Below, piece by piece: positions 8,039 through 14,786 of a stretch of DNA of 64,000 bases. The notes below the pieces were generated by a model. That model did no database searches. It was not told the DNA's origin and saw only the letters and a program-made list of their open reading frames with translations. Each line of letters begins with the position of its first letter. Position 1 is the first letter of the stretch. Source of the stretch: Gemmatimonadota bacterium (lineage in GTDB: Bacteria > Gemmatimonadota > Gemmatimonadetes > Gemmatimonadales > Gemmatimonadaceae); NCBI GenBank assembly GCA_028287235.1, contig JAQBQB010000002.1, positions 248,001-312,000 on the forward strand, in the 5' to 3' direction. A program made the translations under genes and the position numbers.

Positions 8039-9181
8039 GTGACCCAGCGCAGCCTTGCTGGCGATCAGCGCGAGATCAGTGCGAGCGCCGCGACCGTCCT
8101 CTGCCCCGCGGCCTCCCTCGACTTTGCTCGACTCGCCGCCGCCTCCGCATACCCCATCCTGCTGTCGGGCGAGACAGGATCCGGGAAGACGCATCTCGCA
8201 CGCGCCATTCACGAGATGAGTGTGCGACGGAGCTGGCCGTTCGTCGCCGTCAACTGCGGAGCGATTCCCGAACAGCTCTTCGAACGGGAGATGTTCGGCC
8301 ACGTGCGCGGCGCGTTCACCGACGCGCGTGAATCGCAGCCCGGCGTGGTCGAGGGCGCACATCGGGGAACGCTGCTCCTCGACGAGATCGGCGAAACGCC
8401 GCCGGCGACGCAGGCGAAGCTGCTGAGCGTGTACGAAGACGGCGTCATTCGGCGGCTCGGCGCCACCGTCACGGTTGCTGTCGACGTGCGCATGGTGGCG
8501 GCCACCAACGCCTCCCTCGAGCAGTTGGTGGCCCGGCGACTCTTCCGCGCGGACCTGTTCCACCGTTGCGCGGTGCTGGAGCATCATCTCGCGCCGCTGC
8601 GGGAGCGGCGCGAGGAGTTGCCTCTCATCATCGAGACTCTTCTTCGGCGCATCGCCGGGCCCGCGGCGCCGCTGCCGGCGATCACCGCCGACGCGTACGC
8701 GCTGATCGCCGAGTACGACTGGCCGGGAAACCTGCGCGAGTTGGACAACGCATTGCGGCGCGCCGTCGTGCACGCCGGCAGCGGCGCGATGGATGCCGGG
8801 CATCTTCCCGACCGCGTCCGGCGGCCCGTGCGCCTGGCGGCGAGCGCGCCGACGTCGAAAATGCGACGCTACGCGGCGCCGGCGGATCGTGGCGGAGAGC
8901 TCCTCGCCATCCAGACGGCGCTGCTGCAAGAGCGCGGGAACCGCACCCACGCCGCGCGGCGCCTGGGCATGTCGCGATCGACGCTGTGGGCGAAGCTGCG
9001 TCACGGGCTGCCTGAAGTGCGCGTATCCGGCAACGGAGCGACAGCGGTCACGACAGCACACACGACGGACACGGCCAACGACCGTTCGCCCGTCGTTCAG
9101 ACACCGTTCAAACAGTCGCGACCGTCGGACGATCGCGGCGCCTTCGGTGCGGCCGACGACGTAACCTCAAGCAACTCATGA
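8039..9181 (+). CDS. AAA+ sigma-54-interacting-type transcriptional activator
   Basis: Bacterial enhancer-binding protein of 380 residues without a receiver, GAF or PAS domain: the AAA+ module begins almost at once. Walker A is GETGSGKT (44-51), the sigma-54 contact loop is GAFTDA (91-96, consensus GAFTGA), Walker B is LLLDEIGE (112-119), sensor I AATN (154-157), and DWPGNLREL (227-235). A Fis-type helix-turn-helix lies at about 288-322 (NRTHAARRLGMSRSTLWAKL). The last 55 residues are low-complexity. The start is GTG at 8039. With no sensory domain it may be constitutive or controlled by a partner. A possible -24/-12 site lies 43 bases past its stop, before the Cys-rich peptide gene. Class is certain; the D in GAFTDA makes sigma-54 activation likely but not assured. 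Confidence 0.88.
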   Translation: MTQRSLAGDQREISASAATVLCPAASLDFARLAAASAYPILLSGETGSGKTHLARAIHEMSVRRSWPFVAVNCGAIPEQLFEREMFGHVRGAFTDARESQPGVVEGAHRGTLLLDEIGETPPATQAKLLSVYEDGVIRRLGATVTVAVDVRMVAATNASLEQLVARRLFRADLFHRCAVLEHHLAPLRERREELPLIIETLLRRIAGPAAPLPAITADAYALIAEYDWPGNLRELDNALRRAVVHAGSGAMDAGHLPDRVRRPVRLAASAPTSKMRRYAAPADRGGELLAIQTALLQERGNRTHAARRLGMSRSTLWAKLRHGLPEVRVSGNGATAVTTAHTTDTANDRSPVVQTPFKQSRPSDDRGAFGAADDVTSSNS

Positions 9182-9221
9182 GCATACAATTATTAGAATA
9201 CTCTCAGAAAGCCCATTGTCA

Positions 9222-9238
9222 TCGGCACTCATCGTGCC
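9222..9238 (+). promoter_or_regulatory. Candidate sigma-54 (-24/-12) promoter
   Basis: TCGGCAC, five bases, then GTGC gives the invariant GG (9224-9225) and GC (9236-9237) exactly 10 bases apart, as in TGGCAC-N5-TTGC. The first base of the -24 box and one T of the -12 box differ from consensus. It lies between the activator gene and the peptide gene, with an AT-rich patch just upstream (9183-9206). Chance matches to GG-N10-GC are common in GC-rich DNA, so this rests mainly on context. Confidence 0.35.
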
Positions 9239-9319
9239 TGCTTCGGGGTGGTCCGCCTGCGACGCCGCCAGCCGCGCACGACGACCAGCATCACTCACAC
9301 CATTAATGAGAGGGTTCTA

Positions 9320-9520
9320 ATGCAACGAATCACTCGCTTTTTCGCCGGATCGGCGCTCGGCACCGCGCTGGCCTTCTGTGCGCTCAGCGTCGCCCCAAAC
9401 CGCGCCGGCGCGCAGGAAGAGATCGCAGCCGACAGCGACAGCAGCCTCACGTGCGTCGAGACCACGAACTACGTGTGCTGCGAGAGCAGCACCGGCAAGG
9501 TCACCTGTATGAAGAAGTAG
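9320..9520 (+). CDS. Small secreted Cys-rich peptide, 66 aa
   Basis: The 66-residue product has a basic N-terminus (MQRITRFF), a hydrophobic core and a likely signal peptidase I site after NRAGA (residue 31). The mature part of about 35 residues begins QEEIAADSDSS, is acidic, and ends in a compact segment with four cysteines (C45, C53, C54, C63) and a basic tail CMKK. GAGAGGG sits 6 bases before the ATG, which fixes the start. The next gene encodes a thioredoxin-fold protein that could form or rearrange its disulfides. No family is recognised; it could be a bacteriocin-like or signalling peptide, a peptide-modification precursor, or a structural protein. Confidence 0.65.
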   Translation: MQRITRFFAGSALGTALAFCALSVAPNRAGAQEEIAADSDSSLTCVETTNYVCCESSTGKVTCMKK

Positions 9521-9522
9521 CG

Positions 9523-9553
9523 AGCAGCGTCCGCGACGGTTGGCGGACTGCTG
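9523..9553 (+). terminator. Hairpin just after the peptide gene
   Basis: Three bases after the peptide stop, GTCCGC (9529-9534) pairs with GCGGAC (9543-9548) around an 8-base loop, and AGCAG/CTGCT can extend it through a bulge. No T-run follows directly, so it may be an RNA-stabilising or attenuating hairpin between the peptide and thioredoxin genes rather than a full terminator. Confidence 0.35.
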
Positions 9554-9630
9554 TCTCCAGCGTGTTCTTTCGTAGGGCGCGGCGTCCAGGCGGACGTACC
9601 GCGCGCTTCCCACGATCGCCGCGAGGGCCC

Positions 9631-10314
9631 ATGCGCACGCATCGAATGTTCATGATCGATCCGTATTTCGCGGCCGGTCTCGCCTCGATGCTCTCGTTGG
9701 GCGCCATCGCCTTCTTTCGCGGCGGGGGCAGCCGGCCCGCCGGATCCGTCTCCGCCGCGACGCTGCAACGCGTCGAAGCAGTCGCCGCACCACCCCGCCG
9801 GCTTGGACGCTTGGGCGATCCCGTCCGCATCGCCGAGCTGACCGATTTCGCGTGTCCCGCCTGCGCCGCCGCACATGCCGCGATGTGGCCCGTGATCGCG
9901 CGGCTCGTGCAGCAAGGAGTGGCGCACTACGAGGTGCGAGATCTTCCGCTCCCGAGTCATCAGAACGCGATACCGGCCGCGATCATCGCTCAGTGCGTGG
10001 CGAACGCCGGCGACTCCATTTACTGGCGCTTCCATGACGCGCTGTTCGCGCACCAGCGCGAGTGGGTCGCGGCGTATCCACCCGAGCCGGCGATCATGCC
10101 GCTCGCCGCCGCGGCGGGCGCGGACACGGCTGCCGTCGGTGCATGCGTCGCGAAAGAGGGCCGCGAACGATCGCTCCGCCTGCAGCGAACCTGGCAGGTC
10201 GCGAGCGACAACGGGTTGCGCTTCACACCGTACGTAACCGTCAACGGACGCGCGGTGTCGTGGCCGGCACTCGAAGCGGCAGTCCAGCGCGTCGCCGCAG
10301 CACACCGTCCATAG
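9631..10314 (+). CDS. Membrane-anchored DsbA-like thioredoxin-fold protein
   Basis: A 227-residue protein with an N-terminal membrane anchor (about residues 10-30) and a periplasmic thioredoxin-like domain. The active site is FACPACAAAH with CPAC at 75-78, and the conserved cis-proline is in RFTPYVTVNG (residue 200). The spacing and the helical insertion between them (about residues 85-185, with two more cysteines, C122 and C172) fit the DsbA/DsbG-like thioredoxin_4 group. Likely role: thiol-disulfide exchange outside the inner membrane. The ATG at 9631 follows GAGGG. The obvious candidate substrate is the Cys-rich peptide encoded immediately upstream; that pairing is inference from position. 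Confidence 0.85.
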   Translation: MRTHRMFMIDPYFAAGLASMLSLGAIAFFRGGGSRPAGSVSAATLQRVEAVAAPPRRLGRLGDPVRIAELTDFACPACAAAHAAMWPVIARLVQQGVAHYEVRDLPLPSHQNAIPAAIIAQCVANAGDSIYWRFHDALFAHQREWVAAYPPEPAIMPLAAAAGADTAAVGACVAKEGRERSLRLQRTWQVASDNGLRFTPYVTVNGRAVSWPALEAAVQRVAAAHRP

Positions 10315-10328
10315 GATCGAGAGTGGTC

Positions 10329-12740
10329 ATGGACGCGATCTGGCAGGACGTGCGTTACGCGTGGCGTAGTGTAGCCCGGCGGCCCGGCTTCAGCGTGCCC
10401 GCCGTGGCGACGCTCGCCCTGGCAATGTCCGTCGTGACGGTGCTCTTCAGCGCCGTGAGCGCGCTGCTCTGGCGAGATGTTCCGGGGCGTGCGCCCGAGC
10501 AGCTCGTCGAAGCCATCCCGCGCCTCCGCATGGGATTCGAATCTCATTTCACCTATCCGCAACTCGTCGCGCTGGCGCGCGACGACACGTTGTTCGCGGG
10601 CATCGCCGGCATCGCGAGCGCGCGCTTCAGTCTTCAATCAAGCAGCGCGGCCGAGGTGCGCGACGGCCGCTACGTGACTCGCAGCTACTTCTCGGTGCTT
10701 GGCGTCGCCCCGGAGATTGGCTCCTTCTTTACAGCAACAGCCAACGATGCCGCGGCCGAACGGGAGGTCGTATTAGGGTATGGCGAGTGGCGCCGCCTGT
10801 TCCATGGCGACCCGCGCGTCGTCGGCGCATCGATGCTCGTCAACCGGCGTCCGGTGACGATCGTCGGCGTCGCGCCTCGGGAGCTCACGGCGGTCGCGGT
10901 CGGCGAGCCGCCAGCGCTCTGGGTCCCCACGAACTTGGCCCCCGAGCTCACCGGTAACCGCCAGGCGCTCGCGGCCGACGCTGCGTGGCTGAACGGCATC
11001 ATCCGGCTGCGAACGGACGTGCCGCGCAACGTCGCGCAGGTCCGCCTCGCCGATCGTTTGCGGCGGTTCGACCAAGCGATGCCGTCGGGACTTCCCGTGA
11101 AATCCGTCACGTTCCGCGCCGCGACCACGATTCCCGCCGCGCAACAGCAATCCATGCGCGGCTACCTGGCGCTGCTGAGCGCCATTGCCGTACTGGTCCT
11201 GCTCGTCGCGTGCGTCAACGTCGCGGGGATGTTGCTCGCGCGCGCCAGCGCGCGCCAGCTCGAGACGGCGGTGCGACTCGCGATTGGCGCCGGCCGGTGG
11301 AGGCTCACGCGCCAGTGGGCGTTCGAAGGGCTGATGCTGTTTTTCGTTGCGGCCTGCGTCGCGCTCGCCGTTACGCCGTTGCTGGCACAGCTCGCGGCGG
11401 TGGTGCGCTGGCCCGTGCCCGTGACGCTCGACTTCCATATCGACGGGCACACCGCGCTCTTCACCGCGGCGATGGCATTCGTCACCGGCTTGGGCGCCAG
11501 CCTCGTGCCCGCACTGCAAATCGTTCGCGGAAGCTCCCTGCTCCCCGCGCTCCGCGACGCCGCATCCACGCCGCGCGGCGGCTTCGCGCGGCACGCGATG
11601 GTGACGGCCCAGATCGCGCTCACCTTCATTCTGCTCGTGGGTGCGGGACTGTTCGTTCGGGCGGTCACGAGGGCGGGCGACATCGATCCGGGATTCAACC
11701 CGCACAATGTGGTACTGGCCGCGGTCGATCTGTCGCTGCACGGCTACGACAGCACGCGCGCCGTGCACTTCGTCGACGCCGTCTTGCGCCGCGCGAGGGA
11801 ACTGCCAGGAACGGCGGCGGCGAGCGTCGCGGCCACCGTGCCGTACGGCGGACTGGCCCGACCATTGTGCGGGCCGATCACCGGCGACCAGAAGGCGATC
11901 GATCTCTTATGCGTAGAGTTCAATGCCGTCGACTCGGCGTACTTTCACGTGCTGCGCATCCCCATTCGACAGGGGCGCGCCTTCACCGCGTTCGACGGCG
12001 CCGCGGCGCCCAAAGTCGCCATCGTCAACGAGGCAATGGCGAAGCGCGTCTGGCGCGGAGCATCGCCGATCGGCCAACACTTCGGGATGGGCAGCGACGC
12101 GGTGAGCGTGGTGGGCGTTGCGGCGGACGGAAAATACGGATCACTCACCGAGAGTGCGCAGCCGTACGCATATCTGCCGTTCGCCCAGGCACCGTCGACG
12201 GCGACGGCGATTCTCTTACGGACGCGCAACGATGCCGGTGCGCCGTCCGTCGCGGCGCTCCGCGGCGCACTCATGAGCGTCGACTCCGGCGTGGTTCCTT
12301 CTCTCGTCGTCACGCTGGGCGACCAGGTGAGCACGTCGGTCGCCGGCCAACGGGTCGCCGCATGGCTCCTCGGGGGATTCGGGCTCGCCGGCCTGATGCT
12401 CGCCTCGGTTGGGCTCTACGGCACGCTGACGTATCTCGTCGGCCAGCGGCAACGCGAGATGGCCATTCGGGTCGCACTCGGCGCGCCGCCCGACCGGCTG
12501 TTCACGGGCATCGTCGCGCAGGGAGTCGCGACCACCGTGGGAGGAGTGGCGCTCGGTGCGATCGCCGTGTCTCTCGCGTCGCGGCTCCTCGAGCATTCGC
12601 TCTTCGGCGTTGGACCGCGCGACCGAGCAACGTACGCCGGGGTTACTGTCGTGCTCCTCTGCGCCGGAACGCTCGCCGCCGCGATCCCGGCGTGGCATGC
12701 TCTGCGCCTCGATCCGTCGCTGGCGTTGCGAGGCCGGTGA
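10329..12740 (+). CDS. ABC permease of the ADOP type (MacB_PCD/FtsX duplicated)
   Basis: An 803-residue integral membrane protein with two MacB-like periplasmic domains, each followed by an FtsX membrane domain, and no ATPase domain. It opens with WQDVRYAWRSVARRPGF, the standard entry of acidobacterial duplicated orphan permeases, then TM1, a periplasmic domain with GRYVTRSYFSVLGVAP, three TMs at about 280-420 (VLVLLVACVNVAGMLLARAS), the second repeat, and C-terminal TMs ending in PAWHALRLDPSLALRGR. It starts 14 bases after the thioredoxin-like gene, so they are probably co-transcribed. Such permeases are thought to be mechanotransmitters or lipoprotein/peptide exporters, but the substrate is unknown. 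It lacks the N-terminal prefix domain seen in the copy at 59500-62181. Confidence 0.85.
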   Translation: MDAIWQDVRYAWRSVARRPGFSVPAVATLALAMSVVTVLFSAVSALLWRDVPGRAPEQLVEAIPRLRMGFESHFTYPQLVALARDDTLFAGIAGIASARFSLQSSSAAEVRDGRYVTRSYFSVLGVAPEIGSFFTATANDAAAEREVVLGYGEWRRLFHGDPRVVGASMLVNRRPVTIVGVAPRELTAVAVGEPPALWVPTNLAPELTGNRQALAADAAWLNGIIRLRTDVPRNVAQVRLADRLRRFDQAMPSGLPVKSVTFRAATTIPAAQQQSMRGYLALLSAIAVLVLLVACVNVAGMLLARASARQLETAVRLAIGAGRWRLTRQWAFEGLMLFFVAACVALAVTPLLAQLAAVVRWPVPVTLDFHIDGHTALFTAAMAFVTGLGASLVPALQIVRGSSLLPALRDAASTPRGGFARHAMVTAQIALTFILLVGAGLFVRAVTRAGDIDPGFNPHNVVLAAVDLSLHGYDSTRAVHFVDAVLRRARELPGTAAASVAATVPYGGLARPLCGPITGDQKAIDLLCVEFNAVDSAYFHVLRIPIRQGRAFTAFDGAAAPKVAIVNEAMAKRVWRGASPIGQHFGMGSDAVSVVGVAADGKYGSLTESAQPYAYLPFAQAPSTATAILLRTRNDAGAPSVAALRGALMSVDSGVVPSLVVTLGDQVSTSVAGQRVAAWLLGGFGLAGLMLASVGLYGTLTYLVGQRQREMAIRVALGAPPDRLFTGIVAQGVATTVGGVALGAIAVSLASRLLEHSLFGVGPRDRATYAGVTVVLLCAGTLAAAIPAWHALRLDPSLALRGR

Positions 12741-12752
12741 TCCGACACTCGC

Positions 12753-14690
12753 TCAATCCGCAAGCAATCCGGGCCGGCGATACCAGTACGCGATCCCGAG
12801 GAGGAACGCGCTCGTGACGAGGTACGCCGCGATGCGCGCCGCGAAATCGAAGTACGACGTGGCGCCGAAGAATGCCGTGCTCGCGGCAACGAGAGCCAGT
12901 CCAAGTCCCACCTGTCGGAGCCGCGCCGAATGCCGCACGCGACCCGTCGCGACACAGCCTACCGCGGTGGCGGCGAAGTACGTCACGAGCAGCAAGGTCG
13001 CGGTGCTCGGGCTATAGGCCATGGACAGCTCGATGAGCACCCAGACAAACGCCCACACCCATGGCGCGAGCGTGACCGCTCGAACCACGACGCGAAGCGA
13101 GCCGGCGTACGTCCACTCCGGCCGGTCGGCAATCGACTCGCGCGTCGCGACACGCACCCAGTACCAGAAGCGCGCGAGAAGCACGAACGCGGCCGTCACG
13201 AGAAGCGCGGTGACCGACGGCACGGTGGTGAACGGCGGGAACACATACGGGCGACGGGCCACGAGCTCCGAGATCGCGGTCGCCGCCGCGAAGAGCAACA
13301 GCGCGCTGCCAGTCGCCAACCAGCTGCGGCTGGGTCGCAGCTTGTGCATGGCGAACGCGGCGAGACCAAGCGCGAGCACGGCGGCAACGCGCGCCGTCGG
13401 CGCTTCGAGCGGGAGAAACTCCACGACGCCGAAAGCGCTGCCGACCGCGGCAAGGGCGGCGGCATCGCGCAGCGGGCTCACCGCGCGCCGCCACGCGAAG
13501 AGCGCGAACGCAATGGTCGCCGCGCCGTACGGCGCCATCGCCTGCGACGGAGGCGCGAGCACGTTGACTGCCTGTACGGCGAGAAGCAGCGGAATGCCCG
13601 CGCCGTCGATCCAGTCGAGCACCGCCGGCACTTCTCTGCCCCGCGCGAGAATGCTCGACTGTGGAACGCGCGCATGCCGATCGAGGACCAGCAGCCAGGC
13701 GCAGACACCGGCGAGCAGCGCGGTCGCGACGATCGCCGGCTCGGCGGGCGCGGCGTGATAGGCCAGGCCGCCGAGCACCGCCAAGCTCCCGAGCCAGCGC
13801 AGCGCTCCGCGCTTCCGCGATTCCGGCGCGAAGGGTACGATGCCCGCCGCGGCGATGGCGAAGGGAAACGCGAACGCAATCAGGAAGCCCGGCGTCGCGG
13901 CGGTGTGTGCGACGATCGCGGCGGCGACGACGTACAATGCCGACGCCAAATAAAAGACGCGCCAGCCAATCGGCCATCCGCGGTGACTGATCGCGAAACA
14001 TGCCGGTAGCAACACGACCGCTCCGTAGCCGACCAACGCGAAGACGTTGCCGTGCCCATCCGACGTGACGAACGGCGCGAGCGCCGCGCCGCCGAAGCCA
14101 ACGCACCAGAGCAGCTCGTCGTTCTCGGCGTGCGCGAATATCGCCAATGCCCACGATGCGACGGCCGCTCCGGCGAACGCCACCCAGGTTGGCACGAGAT
14201 GGAACGACGGACCAGCCGCATACGCGCAGACCTGCTCGATGACCAACGCCAGACCAAGCATGCTCGACCCGAACGAGCGCTCCGTGCGACGGAGCTTGAC
14301 GCCCCAAACCGCAATGCCGCCCGCGAACGCCAAACCCACGAGAACCCGCGCTGCCGGGTCGAGCGTCAGATATCCGCGGCCGATCGCCCAACTGAGAAAC
14401 GTGCCGACCGCCGCGACGGCGGCCAGCACCGCGATGCCCAACATCCCATATCGGCCGAGCAGCCCCTCGAGATCCTGAGCGCTGAGCGGACGTCGCGACG
14501 TGACGATGCGGCGCGTGGGCGCGGCGACTTGCGGGCGACCGCCGACCGGAGCGCCAAGCTCGGCGCGAATCGCCGCAACGTCAGCCGTCAGCGCGGCGAG
14601 GTGTTGTTCGATGATCGCGAGACGCGATTCGAGCGAAGTGGGCGACGTCGATGCGGCGGTCGTGGGTGTCTCGAGGCCTCGCTGAGTCAT
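12753..14690 (-). CDS. DUF2339 multi-pass membrane protein
   Basis: A 645-residue polytopic protein. The N-terminus is soluble and contains a coiled coil (SLESRLAIIEQHLAALTADV, about residues 19-45), then a conserved GRYGMLGIAVLAAVAAVGTFL entry into about 16-18 closely spaced membrane helices running to the C-terminus. This coiled-coil plus many-TM design and the internal repeat pattern match DUF2339. Function of the family is unknown. The ATG at 14690 is preferred to a GTG at 14699; no Shine-Dalgarno helps. It is convergent with the ADOP permease ending at 12740 and divergent from the ADOP permease starting at 14787. Confidence 0.8.
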   Translation of the reverse strand: MTQRGLETPTTAASTSPTSLESRLAIIEQHLAALTADVAAIRAELGAPVGGRPQVAAPTRRIVTSRRPLSAQDLEGLLGRYGMLGIAVLAAVAAVGTFLSWAIGRGYLTLDPAARVLVGLAFAGGIAVWGVKLRRTERSFGSSMLGLALVIEQVCAYAAGPSFHLVPTWVAFAGAAVASWALAIFAHAENDELLWCVGFGGAALAPFVTSDGHGNVFALVGYGAVVLLPACFAISHRGWPIGWRVFYLASALYVVAAAIVAHTAATPGFLIAFAFPFAIAAAGIVPFAPESRKRGALRWLGSLAVLGGLAYHAAPAEPAIVATALLAGVCAWLLVLDRHARVPQSSILARGREVPAVLDWIDGAGIPLLLAVQAVNVLAPPSQAMAPYGAATIAFALFAWRRAVSPLRDAAALAAVGSAFGVVEFLPLEAPTARVAAVLALGLAAFAMHKLRPSRSWLATGSALLLFAAATAISELVARRPYVFPPFTTVPSVTALLVTAAFVLLARFWYWVRVATRESIADRPEWTYAGSLRVVVRAVTLAPWVWAFVWVLIELSMAYSPSTATLLLVTYFAATAVGCVATGRVRHSARLRQVGLGLALVAASTAFFGATSYFDFAARIAAYLVTSAFLLGIAYWYRRPGLLAD

Positions 14691-14786
14691 GCGCAACACG
14701 ACGAATGCATGACTGAATGATGACCCGCGTCGTTCCGCTGGGCCAGGGTTCTGAACCTTCCCGTTGGACCGGCTGTCTCATTCAGC

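Noticed and set aside
9451-9630. 60-codon upstream extension of the thioredoxin-like gene
   Set aside because: It would overlap the Cys-rich peptide gene and puts an Arg-rich segment before the membrane anchor; the ATG at 9631 has GAGGG before it.
8039-12740. Classical RiPP cluster with modifying enzymes
   Set aside because: No radical SAM, YcaO, LanB/C/M, peptidase-containing transporter or other maturase is present; only a disulfide-type system is conceivable.
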